From Cymbidium sinense (lineage: Eukaryota > Streptophyta > Magnoliopsida > Asparagales > Orchidaceae): a DNA stretch of 64,000 bases. The notes beneath the pieces are model-generated. The model saw only the letters and a list, made by a program, of their open reading frames with translations, had not been told where the DNA came from and made no database searches. The stretch covers positions 55,894,514-55,958,513 of the forward strand of contig CM038214.1 of the NCBI GenBank assembly GCA_021442155.1, written 5' to 3'. Below are positions 48,201-61,198 of the stretch, piece by piece (position 1 is the stretch's first letter; every line of letters begins with the position of its first letter). The position numbers and the translations under genes were made by a program.

Positions 48201-51200
48201 TTTATTTAGTTTAGGTTTATTTATGTGAGTTGATTTTATTTTATTTTATTTAGTTTTAGTTTATGTTTATTTTAGTTTTGATTTATTAGGTTTATTTAGG
48301 TTTAGGTTAGGGTTTATTTTTATTTAGGTTTTAGGTTTAGGTTTATTTTAGGTTTTATTTAGTTTAGTTTATTTAGGTCTAAGTTTAAGTTTAGGTTTAT
48401 TTATTTTAGTTTATTTATTTAGGTTTTGGTTTAGGTTTAGGTTTATTTATTTTAGTTTTAGGTTTAGGTTTATTTTCGTATAGTTTAGTTTATTTATTTA
48501 GGTTTAGGTTTATTTTAGTACAGGTTTTGGGTTTAGGTTTAGGTTTATTTTAGGTTTTATTTAGTTTAGTTTAGTTTAGTTTAGTTTAGGTTTGTTTTTT
48601 ATTTATTTAGTTAGGTTTAAGGTTATTTTATTTATTTTAATTTAGTTTAGTTTAGTTTAGGTTTAGGTTTAGGTTTAGGTTTTAGGTTTATTTGGTTTAG
48701 TTTAGGTTTATTTATTAGTTTATTTAATTTAGGTTTATTTTAGTTTATTTTATTTAGTTTATTTAGTTTAATTATTTAGTTTAAGTTTAGGTTTTTTAGT
48801 TTATTGTTATTTATTTTATTTATTTGGTTTAAGTTTAGATTTAGTTATAGGTTTATTTTATTTAGTTTATATACTTAATAGTTTATTTTATTTTGTTTAG
48901 GTTTAGGATTTGGTTTTGGTTTATTTAGTTTAGTTTATTTTAGTTTAGGTTTATTTAGTTTAGTTTTATTTTAGTTTATTTTTAGTTTAGTTTATGTTTT
49001 GTTTTATTTATTTAGTTTTATTTATTTAGTTTAGTTTTAGTTTAATTTATTTTATTTTTAGTTAGTTTAGTTTAGTTTAGGTTTAGGTATATGTTTAGGT
49101 TTATTTAGCTTTTATTAGTTTAGTTTACTTAGTTTAGATTAGGTTTAGGTTTAGGATTAGGTTTAGGTTTAGGTTTAGGTGTATTTTGTTTAGCTTTAGG
49201 TTTAGGATTAGATTATAGCTTAGTTTAGGTTTAGGTTTAGGTTTAAGTTTGGTTTTATTTTTATTTTGGTTTATTCTTTCAGGTTTATGTTATTTATTTA
49301 GTTGTTAGTTTAAGTTTAAGTTTTATTTACTTTAATTTAGTTTAGTTTAATTTATTTTTAGGTTTAGTTTATTTAGTTTAGTTTATTAATTTATTTTAGT
49401 TTAGGTTTTAAGTTTTATTTAGTACGTTTATTTAGTATAGTTTTATTTTATTTATTTAATTTAGTTTAGTCTAGTTTATCTAAGTATAGTTTTATTTTAT
49501 TTATTTATTTAGTTTATTTTTTTATTTAGTATAGGTTTAGGTTTACATTTAGGATTAGGTTTGTTTAGTTTTAGATTATTTTGTTTAGGTTTTTTTATGT
49601 TTAGGTTTCATTTAGCTTAGTTTTATTTAGTTTTGGTTTATTTTTCATTTAGGTTTAGGTTTATTTAGTTGAGGTTTATGTTTAGGTTTAGATTTAGGTA
49701 TAGGTTTATGTTTTATTTTAGTTTAGGTTTATTTATTTAAGTTTAGATTTAGGTTTAGTTTAGGTTTAGGTTTTATTTAAGTTTAGCTTTATTTAGTTTA
49801 GGTTTATTTTATTTAGGTTTAGGTTTATTTTTTTTATTTTAGTTTATTTTATTTTATTTAGTTTTAGTTTATGTTTATTTTAGTTTATGTTTATTAGGTT
49901 TCTTTAGGTTTAGGTTTAGGTTTATTTTTATTTTGGTTTTAGGTTTAGGTTTATTTTAAGGTTTTATTTAGTTTTGTTTATTTAGGTTTAGGTTTAGGTT
50001 TATTTATTTAGTTTATTTAGTATAGTTTATTTATTTTAGTTCATGTTTAGATTTAGGTTTATTTTTATTTTAGCTTTATTTAGGCTTATTTATTTAGGTT
50101 TAGGTTTATTTTTATTTAGTTTAGTTTATTTAGTTTATTTAGTTTAGGATTATTTAGTTTTAGTTTACTTAAGTTTAGGTCCATTTAGTTTAGTTTAGGT
50201 TTAGGTTTAGGTTTAGGTTTATTTTTTAGGTTTAGGTTTATTTCAAGTTTAGGTTTAGGTTTATTTTTTTTTGGTTTAGGTTTATTTCAAGCTTAGTTTA
50301 GCTTAGGTTTAGGTTTAGGTTTATTTATTTATATTAGGTTTATGTTTATATTTAGGTTTAGGTTTATTTTAGTTTAGGTTTTTGGTTTAGGTTTAGGTTT
50401 AGGTTTATTTTTTTTTTATTTAATTTATTTTAGTTTAGTATATGTTTATTTTATTTAGTTTAGGTTTAGGTTTATTTTTATTTTAATTTAGTTTAGTTTA
50501 GTTTTAGTTTTAAGGTCCATTTTAGTTTAATTTAGGTTTATTTAGTTTAGTTTTTAGTTTAGATTTATTTTAATTTTATTTATTTATTTAGTTTAGGTTT
50601 AAGTTTTAGTTTAAATTATTTTATTTTATTTTATTTATTTATTTAGTTTAAGTTTAGGTCTAAGTTTAGGTTTATTTATTTAGTTTATTTTATTTAGTTT
50701 AGGTTTTGGTATATTTTGTTTAGTTTATTTTAGTTTTGGTTTATTTAATTTAGCTTAGTTTATGTTTATTTATTTATTTAGTTTCATTTTATTTTAGTTT
50801 ACTTTTAGTTTAGTTTAGGTTTAGGTTTATTTATTTAGGTTTTAGTTTAATTTTTTTAGTTTATTTTATTTTATTATTTATTTATTTTTTTTTAAGTTTA
50901 GGTTTAGGTTTAGGTTTATTTTGGTTTTATTAGTTTAGTTTATTTAGTTTAGTTTAGTTTAGGTTTTAAGTTTTATTTATTTTAATTTAGTTTATTTTAG
51001 TTTATTTTTAGGTTTAGGTTTAGTTTATTTAGTTTAGTTTATTTATTTATTTTAGTTTAGGTTTTAAGTTTTATTTATTATATTTATTGAGCTTAATTTA
51101 GTCTAGATTATTTAGGCTTAGGTTTATTTTATTTATTTATTTAGTTTATGTTTAAGTTTAGGTTAAGGTTTATTTAGTTTAGGTTTATTTAGGTTTAGGT

Positions 51201-53990
51201 TTAATTTAGTTTAGTTTTATTTAGTTTAGGTTTATTTTTAGTTTAGCTTTAGGTTTATTTAATTGAGGTTTAGGTTCTGGATTTATTTTAGTTTAGGTTT
51301 ATTTATTTAAGTTTAAGTTTAGGTTTAGGTTTTATTTAGGTTTAGGTTTATTTAGTTTAGGTTTATTTTATTTAGGTTTAGGTTTATTTATTTTATTTAA
51401 TTTTATTTAGTATTAGTTTATGTTTATTTTACTTTAGGTTTATTAAGTTTATTTAGGTTTAGGCTTAGGTTTATTTTTATTTAGGTTTTAAGTTTAGGTT
51501 TAAGTTTAGGTTTATTTTTTATTTTTGTTTTGATTTATTTATTTAGTTTAGTTTAGGTTTAGGTTTATTTTTATTTTATTTTTTATTTAGTTTAGGTTAA
51601 TCTATTTATTTTAATTTATTTATTTTTCATTTAGGTTAGGGTTTAGGTTTCGGTTTATTTAGTTTAGGTTTAGTTTATTTTATTTTACTTTATTTTATTT
51701 ATTTAGGCTTAGGTTTATTTAGTTTAGGTTTATTTAGGTTTAGGTTTAATTTAGTTTAGTTTTATTTAGTTTAGGTTTATTTTTAGTTTAGCTTTAGGTT
51801 TATTTAATTGTGGTTTAGAGTTTATTTTATGGTTTTATTTTAAAGTTTAATTTAGGTTTTATTTTAGGTTTAGGTTTATTTAGTTTAGGTTTATTTTATT
51901 TTAGGTTTAGGTTTTATTTTATTTTTATTTAATTTTATTTAGTATTAGTTTATGTTTATTTTACTTTAGGTTTATTAGGTTTATTTAGGTTTAGGCTTAG
52001 GTTTATTTTTATTTAGGTTTTAAGTTTAGGTTTAGGTTTAAGTTTTTATTTAGGTTTAGGTTTATTTTTTTATTTTGATTAGGTTTATTTCTATTTAGTT
52101 TAGTTTAGGCTTATTTATTTTGGCCTTGTTTTTACTTGTTTAGGTTTATTTATTTTTAGTTTATTTTATTTTTCATTTAGATCTCAGTTTCTTAGGGCTT
52201 CATTTTAGCTTTAGGTAGTTTATTTTATTTTACTTTATTTTATTTATTTAGGCTTAGGTTTATTTAGCTTAGGTTTATTTAGGTTTAGGTTTAATTTAGT
52301 TTAGTTTTATTTAGTTTAGGTTTATTTTTAGTTTAGCTTTAAGTTTATTTAATTGAGGTTTAGGTTCTAGATTTATTTTAGTTTAGGTTTATTTATTTAA
52401 GTTTAAGTTTAGGTTTAGGTTTTATTTAAGTTTAGGTTTATTTAGTTTAGGTTTATTTTATTTAGGTTTAGGTTTATTTATTTAATTTAATTTTATTTAG
52501 TATTAGTTTATGTTTATTTTACTTTAGGTTTATTAGGTTTACTTAGGTTTAGGCTTAGGTTTATTTTTATTTAGGTTTTAAGTTTAGGTTTAGGGTTAGG
52601 TTTTTATTTAGGTTTAGGTTTAGGTTTATTTTTTATTTTGATTAGGTTTATTTATTTAGTTTAGTTTAGGTTTAGGTTTATTTTTATTTTATTTTTTATT
52701 TAGTATAGGTTAATTTATTTATTTTAGTTTATTTATTTTTCATTTAAGTTAGGGTTTAGGTTTAGGTTTATTTAGTTTAGGTTTAGTTTATTTTATTTTA
52801 CTTTATTTTATTTATTTAGGCTTAGGTTTATTTAGTTTAGGTTTTAGGTTTAGTTTAGGTTTATTGTAGTTTAGTTTTGTTTAGTTTAGTCTAGTTTATT
52901 TATTTAGTTTATTTTTAGTTTAGGTTTATTTATTTAGTTTAGTTTTTTATTTATTTAGTTTATTTTTAGGTTTAGTTTATTTAATTTAGTTTATTTTATT
53001 TTAGTTTTAGTTTAGGTTTATTTAGCTTTATTTAGTTTAGTTTATTTATTTAGTTTATTTTAGTTTATTTAGTTTTGGTTTAGGTTTAGGTTTAGGTTTA
53101 GTTTAGTTTATTTTTAGGTTTAAGTTTAGTTTATTTATTTATTTTAGTTTAGGTTTTATGTTTTATTTATTATATTTATTTAGTTCAGTTTAGTCTAGTT
53201 TATTTAGGTTTAGGTTTATTTTATTTATTAATTTAGTTTATTTTTTTATTTAGTTTAGGTTTAGGTTTATGTTATGGTTTATTTAGTTTAGGTTTATTCA
53301 GGTTTGGGTTTTATTTAGTTTAGATTTATTTAGTTTAGGATTATTTTTAAATTAGGTTTATTTATTTATTTTAGTTTAAGTTTAGGTTTAGGTTTAGGTT
53401 TATTTTTATTTTATTTTTTATTTAGTTTAGGTTTATTTATTTAGTTTAGTTTATTTACTTTTATTTTAGGTTTAGTTTTAGGTTTATTTAGTTTAGGTTT
53501 AGTTTATTTTATTTTACTTTATTTTATTTATTTATGCTTATGTTTATTTAGTTTAGGTTTTAGGTTTATGTTTAGGTTTATTTTAGTTTAGTTTCATTTA
53601 GTTTAGTTTAGTTTATTTATTTAGTTTATTTTTAGTTTATGTTTATTGATTTAGTTAGTTTATTTTTAAGTTTAGTTTATTTAGATTATTTTAGTTTATT
53701 TTAGTTTTGGTTTAGGTTTATTTAGGTTTATTTATTTTAGTTTATTTTAGTTTATTTATTTAATTTATTTTAGTTTACTTAGTTTAGGTTTAGGTTTAGG
53801 TTTAGGTATAGTTTAGATTAGTTTAGTTTATTTTAGTATAGTTTAAGTTTAGGTTTATTTAGTTTAGTTTATTTTATTTAGTTTATTTATTTTTATTTTT
53901 ATTTTTATTTTATATAGGTTATGTTTATTTATTTTATTTATTTAATTTTTATTTTAGGTTTAGGTTTAGATTTTATTTTATTTAGTTTAG
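42231..53990 (+). repeat. 11.8-kb TTTAGG/TTTAGT/TTTATT array
   Basis: A continuous low-complexity array of TTTA, TTTAG, TTTAGG and TTTTA words with very little C on the + strand and no gene. Superimposed duplications are visible: period about 1.7 kb (43825 against 45527 for a GATTTTGGATTAGG marker), about 1.6 kb (48091 against 49660), and about 545 bp three times (51181, 51726, 52271). Confidence 0.9.
51140..52860 (+). repeat. Three tandem units of about 545 bp
   Basis: The marker AGGTTTAATTTAGTTTAG recurs at about 51197, 51742 and 52287, and a TTATTTAATTG[A/T]GGTTTAG marker follows each at constant distance. Units 1 and 3 are more alike than either is to unit 2 (both have GGTTCTRGATTT), which suggests a duplicated pair. 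Confidence 0.75.
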
Positions 53991-56900
53991 TTTAGGTTTA
54001 GGTTTAGGGTTTAAGTTTATGTTTTAGGTTTAGGTTTATGTTTAATGTTTAGGGTTTAGGCTTTAGGCTTTAGGGTTAGGGTTTTTTTTAATTTAATTTA
54101 ATTTTATTTATATAGGTTTAGGGTTTAGGGTTTAGAGTTTATGGTTTAGGGTTTAGGATTTAGGGCTTAGGTTTTTTTTTTTAAAAAAAATTAAGTAAAT
54201 CGATAGGTTTAGGCTTATTTAGTTTATTTAGTTTATTTTTACTTATTTTAGTTAATTTTTTTAATTTTGATTTATTTTTTATTTTTATTTAGTTTAGTTT
54301 ATTTATTTTAGTTTTATTTAATATAGTTTCGGTTAGTATTTTATTTTATTTTATTTTTTAGGTTTAGGTTTAATTTTCTATTTATTTCTTAGTTAAGGTT
54401 TTCTTTTTTATTTTTTGGTTTAGGTTTAGATTTTTATTTTATTTTTTTAGGTTTTGGTTTTAAATTTTTATTTTAGGATTATTTTTAGGTTTCATTTTTA
54501 GTTTAGGTTTAGGTTTATTTTTAGTTTATATTATTTTAATTAGTTTAGGGTTTAGGTTTAGGTTTTATTTATTTTAGTTTAGGTTTAGGTTTATTTTATT
54601 TTGTTTGTTTTTGGTTTTGGTATTTGCTTTTACTTTAGGGTTTAGGTTTTAATTTTTATTTATTTTTAGAATATTTTTTTAGGTTTAGGTTTTTATTTAT
54701 TTCTTATTTTATTTTATTTTCAATTTATTTTTTTTTTAGTTTTTAGTTTATTTAGGTTTTTTATTCCTAGGTTTATTTTATTTTTTTAGTTTAGTTTAGG
54801 TTTTTATTTATTTTATTTTAGTTTATTTTTTATTTTTTTATTTTACTTTATTTTTAGGTTTAGGTTTATGTTTATGTTAAGGTTTAGGTTTTAGTTTAGG
54901 TTTTATTTTATTTTAGTTTTTATTTAACTTAGGTTTAAACTAATTTATTTATTTTATTTTGAGGTTTTATTTAGTTTAGGTATAGGTTTTTATGTTTTTA
55001 GGGTTCATGGATTAGGGTTTAGGGTTTAGCGTTTAAGGTTTAGGGTTTGGGGTTTAGGGTTTAGGGTTTAGGGTTTAGGGTTGTAGTGTTTAGGGTTTAG
55101 GGTTTATGATTTTAAAGTTTAGTTTTTAGGTTTAGGGTTTAGGGTTTGTTTTAGGGTTTAAAGTTAGGGTTTTTTATTTCTTTATTTTTTATTTTAAATT
55201 AAGTAAATTGGTAGGTTTAGGTTTATTTAGTTTATTTTTTATTTAATTTATTTGATTTAATTTTTTAGTTTTATTCTTATTTATAATTAGTTTAGTTTAT
55301 TTATTTTAGGTTTAATTATTTTAGTTTAGGTTTTTTATTTTAGTTTATTTGTTAGATTTAAGTTTAGGTTTAGTTTTTAGTTTAGTTTTATTTTTATTTT
55401 ATTTTTTAGGTTTAGGTTTTATTTTATTTTTAGTTTTAGGTTTAGGTTATTATTTTATTTATTTAGGTTTAGTTTTTAGGTTTTTATTTTAGGTTTATTT
55501 TTAAGTTTTATTTTTTTAGTTTAGGTTTAGATTTAGTTTTAGTTATTTTATTTTATTTAGTTTAGGCTTAGGTTTAAGTTAAGTTTATTTTAGGTTTAGA
55601 TTTAGGTTTTATTTATTTTAGTTTAGTTTATTTAGTTTAGGTTTTGGTATATTTTATTTTTATTTTAGGTTTAAGTTTTTTTTGTAGTTTAGGGTTTAGG
55701 TTTTATTTTTTATTTATTTTTAGGTTTTAACTTTTTGTTTATTTTTTAGGTTTAGGTTTATATTTAGTTTTCATTTTATGTTATTTTAGTTTTATTTTAT
55801 TTTTATTTTAGGTTTAGTTTTTATTTTATTAGGTTTTTCATTTTTTTAGTATAGTTTAGGTTTTTATTTATTTTATTTTAGTTTAGTTTTTATTTTTTAT
55901 TTTATTCTTTTTTTAGTATTAGGTTTAGGTTTAGGTTTTAGTTTTAGTTTTCATTTTATTTTATTATTTTATTTTGTTTTGGTTTATGTTTCTTTATTTA
56001 TTTAATTTTTAGGTTCTTTGTAATTTAGGTTTAGGTTTTTAGCTTTTTGGGATTTAGGGTTTAGGGTTTAGCATTTTGGTTTTAGGGTTTAGGGTTTAGG
56101 ATTTTAGGGTTTTGGGTTTAGGGTTTAGGATTTAGGGCTTAGGTTTTTTTCTAAAAAAAATTAAGTAAATCGATAGGTTTAGGCTTATTTAGTTTATTTA
56201 GTTTATTTTTACTTATTTTAGTTAATTTTTTTAATTTAGATTTATTTTTTATTTTTATTTAGTTTAGTTTATTTATTTTAGTTTTATTTAATATAGTTTC
56301 TGTTAGTATTTTATTTTATTTTATTTTTTAGGTTTAGGTTTAATTTTCTATTTATTTTTTAGTTTAATTTTATGTTTATTTTATTTTTTAGTTAAGGTTT
56401 TCTTTTTTATTTTTAGGTTTTGGTTTAGATTTTTATTTTATTTTTTTAGGTTTTGGTTTTAACATTTTATTTTAGGATTATTTTTAGGTTTCATTTTTAG
56501 TTTAGGTTTAGGTTTATTTTTAGTTTATATTATTTTAATTAGTTTAAGGTTTAGGTTTAGGTTTTATTTATTTTAGTTTAGGTTTAGGTTTATTTTATTT
56601 TTTTTTTTGTTTGTTTTTTGGTTTTAATTATTTGTTTTACTTTAGGGTTTAGGTTTTAATTTTATTTATTTTAGATTATTTTTTTAGGTTTAGGTTTTTT
56701 TATTTATTTTTATTTTATTTTATTTTCAGTTTATTTTTTTTTATGTTTAGTTTTATTTTATTTAGGTTTTTTTTATTTCTAGGTTTATTTTATTTTAGTT
56801 TAGTTTAGGTTTTATTTATTTTATTTTAGTTTATTTTATTTTTTTTTTATTTTACTTTATTTTTTAGGTTTAGGTTTATGTTTATTTTAAGGTTTAGGTT

Positions 56901-58212
56901 TTAGTTTAGGTTTTATTTTATTTTAGTTTTTATTTAATTTAGATTTAAACTATTTTATTTATTTTATTTTGAGGTTTTATTTAGTTTAGGTTTAGGTTTT
57001 TATGTTTGTAGGGTTCATGGATTAGGGTTTAGGGTTTAGGGTTTAACGTTTAGGGTTTGGGGTTTAGGGTTTAGGTTTTATGGTTTAGGGTTGTAGTGTT
57101 TAGGGTTTAGGGTTTATGATTTTAAAGTTTAGTTTTTAGGTTTAGGGTTTAGGGTTAGTTTTAGGGTTTAAAGTGAGGGTTTTTTATTTCTTTATTTTTA
57201 TTTTAAATTAAGTAAATTGGTAGGTTTAGGTTTATTTAGTTTATTTTTTATTTAATTTATTTGATTTAATTTTTTAGTTTTATTCTTATTTATAATTAGT
57301 TTAGTTTATTTACTTTAGGTTTAATTATTTTAGTTTAGGTTTTTTATTTTAGTTTATTTTTTAGATTTAAGTTTAGGTTTAGTTTTTAGTTTAGTTTTAT
57401 TTTTATTTTATTTTTTAGGTTTATGTTTTATTTTATTTTTAGTTTTAGGTTTAGGTTATTATTTTATTTATTTAGGTTTAGTTTTAGGTTTTATTTTAGG
57501 TTTATTTTAAGTTTTATTTTTTTTTAGTTTAGGTTTAGATTTAGTTTTAGTTATTTTATTTTAATTAGTTTAGGCTTAGGTTTAAGTTAAGTTTATTTTA
57601 GGTTTAGATTTAGGTTTTATTTATTTTAGTTTAGTTTATTTAGTTTAGGTTTTGGTATATTTTATTTTTTATTTTAGGTTTAAGTTTTTTTTTGTAGTTT
57701 AGGGTTTAGGTTTATTTTTATTTATTTTTTAGGTTTTAACTTTTGTTTATTTTTAGGTTTAGGTTTATATTTAGTTTCATTTTATGTTATTTTAATTTTA
57801 TTTTATTTTATTTTAGGTTTAGTTTTATTTTATTAGGTTTTCATTTTTTTTAGTATATTTTAGATTTTATTTATTTTATTTTAGCTTAGTTTTTATTTTT
57901 TATTTTATTCTTTTTTTAGTTTTAGGTTTAGGTTTAGGTTTTAGTTTATGTTATTATTTTATTTTATTATTTTATTTTGTTTTGGTTTACGTTTCTTTAT
58001 TTATTTAATTTTAGGTTCTTTGTAATTTAGGTTTAGGTTTTAGCTTTTGGGATTTAGGGTTTAGGGTTTAGCATTTTGGTTTTAGGGTTTAGGGTTTAGG
58101 ATTTTAGGGTTTTGGGTTTAGGGTTAGGGTTTAGGGTTTATGCTTTTTAGGGGTTAGGGTTTAGGTTTTAGGTTTAGGGTTCAGGTTTTAGTCTAAGGTT
58201 TAGTGTTTATAG
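53991..58212 (+). repeat. Higher-order telomere-like units, 2.0-kb tandem duplication
   Basis: Four units of about 1 kb, each with a T run, an anchor of the type AAATTAAGTAAAYYGRTAGG, a T-rich section and a G-rich TTTAGGG section. Anchors lie at 54190, 55196, 56160 and 57205. Units 1+2 (54190-56150) and 3+4 (56160-58130) are nearly identical copies: GGGTTCATGGATTAGGG at 55001 and 57011, and GCATTTTGGTTTTAGGG at 56071 and 58071. Confidence 0.88.
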
Positions 58213-58485
58213 TTTTTTTTAACAGAGAACAAATTCAGATTGAACAAGTATTTTAAGACGGAAGCGGACATAGATAAAAAATGAGCAAGCAAAAAGAAAA
58301 TCAGAAACCCTACATAACTAGAATCATCTCTACTGTAAAGAGATAGTTCCATAAACAGCAGATGGGATCGATCGTTCTTCAGTTTCTTCAATTCCAATCA
58401 GAACCACTTCGACCTTTCTAATAGAGGGATCCACCGTCACATCCCCGATCTCTCCCTCCGCCACCACCATGGATCTCTTCGTTGG
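58213..58485 (-). pseudogene. GRP retrocopy 3, heavily 5' truncated
   Basis: The minus strand keeps only the end of the glycine-rich tail, HGGGGGRDRGCDGGSLY, a stop, KGRSGSDWN, a stop, and the 3' UTR with a T run at 58213-58220. It is about 270 bases long against 480 for copies 1 and 2. The right edge merges into T-rich array near 58485 rather than into clean TTTAGGG. The frame at 58200-58397 is a shadow. Confidence 0.8.
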
Positions 58486-61198
58486 TTTATGTTTCTTTTT
58501 TTTAGTTTAGGGTTTAGGTTTTATTTTTATATTTATATTTAGGTTTTATATTTGGGTTTTATTATTAGATTTATTTTTTAGGTTTAGGTTTTTATTTAGT
58601 TTTAATTATATTTTATTTTTAGGTTTATTTTATTTTTTATTTTAGTTTAGGGTTTTAATTATTTTATTTTAGTTTATTTTTATTTTATCTTTAATTTCAT
58701 TTTTAAGTTTAGGTTTTAGTTTATGATTTTATTATATTGTATTTTATTTATTTTATTTATGTTTAGGTCTTTTTATTTATTTTATTTTGAGGTTTTATTT
58801 AGTTTATGTTTAGGTTTATAGGTTTTTAGGGTTTAGGGTTTAGGGTTTACAGTTTGGGGTTTACAATTTAGCGTTTAGGGTTTAAGATTTAGGGTTGTAG
58901 GTTTTAGGGTTTAGGGTTTAGTGTTTATGGTTTAGGGTATTAGGGTTTAAGGTTTAGGGTTTAGGGTTTAGGGTTTAGGGTTAAGATTTATTTATTTATT
59001 TTTTATTTTTTTATTTAGGGTTTTGGGTTTCCGGTTGTAGGTTTAGGGTTTTGGGTTTAGGGTTAGTTTTAGTGTTTAGGGTTTAGGGTTTAGGATTAAG
59101 GGTTTAGGGTTTAGGGTTTAGGGTTTGGTGTTTAGGGTTTTTTTCAAAATTAAGTAAACTAGTAGGATTATGTTTATTTTATTTTCTATTTCTCTAGTTT
59201 ATTTTTCATTTTTTAAGTTTATTTTATTTTTTATTTTTATTTATGTTTATTTTATTTATTTATATTTAGTTTCAATTATTTTAGAGTTTATTTATTTTAG
59301 TTTATGTTTCTTATTTTAGTTTATTTTCTATGTTTAGTTTATGTTTATGTTTATTTTTTTTTTTGTTTAGTTTTATATTTATTTTATTTTTAAGGTTTTG
59401 GTTTTATTTCTTATTTTTAAGTTTAGGTTTTAACTCTTATTTTATTTTCTTAGGTTTAGGTTATAGGTTTTTATTTTTGGCTTATTTTTAGGTTTATTTT
59501 TTAGTTTAGGTTTAGGTTTATTTTTAGTTTATTTTATTTATTCAGTTTAGGGCATAGGTTTAGTATATTTTAGATTTAGGTTTAGGTTTTATTTATTTTA
59601 GTTTAGTTTATTTTAGTTTAGGTTTATGACCATTTTATTTCATTTATTTTAAGTTTAGGTTTTTTTTTTTAGTTTAGGGTTTAAGTTTTATTTTTTATTT
59701 ATTTTAAGGTTTATTTTTCATATTTTGGTTTTTATTTTATTTTATTTTAGGTTCATTTTTCTTTATTTTAAGTTTAGTTCTTATTTTATTTAACATTTTT
59801 ATTTTTAGGTTTATTTTCTTTTTTTAGTTAAGATTTGGTATTTATTTTATTTTATTTTTTATTTTATTTAGGTTTAGATTTTTTGATTTGTTTTATTTTT
59901 AGGTTTTATTTAGTTTTGTTTTAGGTTTTTAGGTTTTTAGATTTTTAAGGTTTGGGGTTTAGGGTTTATGGTTTGGAGTTTATTGTTTAAAGGTTAGGGT
60001 TGTATGTTTTAGGGTTGAGGGTTTAGGATTTTAAGGTTTAGGGTTTAGGGTTTAGGGTTTAGGGTTTAGGGTTGTAGGTTAGGGTTTAGGGTTTAGGGTT
60101 TAAGGTCTGGGTTTTTTTTTATTTTTTTATTTTATTTATGCTTTTAAATTAAGTAAACAGGTAGGTTTAGGTTTATTTGGTTTATTTAGTTTATTTATGA
60201 TTTATTTTAGTTTATTTTATTTTTTATTTTTTTAGGTTTATTTATATTTATATTTATTTCAGTTTATTTATTTTAGTTAAGGTTTATTATTTTATTTTAG
60301 TTTTAGGCTTATTTTTTAGTTTAGTTTTATTTTTATTTTATCTTTTAGGTTTAGGTTTTATTTTTTTATTTTTAGGTTTATGTTTAGGTTTTTATTTTAT
60401 TTTTTTTAGGTTTAGGTTTTAGATTTTTATTTTAGGTTTATTTTTAGGTTTTATTTTTTTCTTTATATTTAGGTTTATTTTTAGTTTATTTTATTTTATT
60501 TAGTTTAGTATTAGGTTTAGGCTTAGTTTATTTTAGGTCTAGGGTTGGGTTTTATTTATTTTAGTTTAGGTTAAGGTTTATTTTATTTTATTTTATGTTT
60601 AGATTTTTTTTTTGGGTTAAGGTTTAATTTTATTTATTTTAAGTTTTCTTTTGGTTTATTTTCAGGTTTAGGTTTTATTTAGTTTATTTTATTTTATTTT
60701 AGGATTATTTTATTTTATCTTAGCTTTTCTTTGTATTTTATTTAGGTTTTCTATTATTTAATTTAGTTCATGCTTTTATTTATTTTATTTTAGTTTAGAT
60801 TTTTTTTTATTTTATTTTCTTTTTAGGATTAGGTTTAGGTTTAGGTTTTAGTTTATGTTTTTATTTTATTTTGGTTTAAGTTTTTTTATTTATTTTATTT
60901 ATAGGTTTTATTTAGTTTAGCTTTAGGCTTTTAGCTTTTTAGGGTTTAGGGTTTAGGGTTTGGGGTTTAAGGTTTAGGGTTTTGGGTTTTGGGTTTTAGG
61001 TTTAGGGTTTAGGGTTTAATTTTTAGGGTTTAGGGTTTAGGGTTTAGGGTTTTAGGGCTTAGGGTTTACAGTTTAGGGTTTAGGGTTTAGGGTTTTTAGG
61101 GTTTAGGGTTTTGAGGATTTAGGGTTTATGGTTTAGGGTTTAGGTTTTAGGTTTAATGTTCAGGTTTTAGTTTAGGGTTTAGGATTTTTGGTTTTTAG
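58486..61198 (+). repeat. Higher-order telomere-like array between GRP3 and GRP4
   Basis: A T-rich section (58486-58820) precedes G-rich TTTAGGG (58820-59144). Anchors follow at 59145 (AAAATTAAGTAAACTAGTAGG-type) and 60146 (AAATTAAGTAAACAGGTAGG), each with a T-rich and then a G-rich section. Bases 60930-61198 are among the purest TTTAGGG in the window. Confidence 0.9.
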
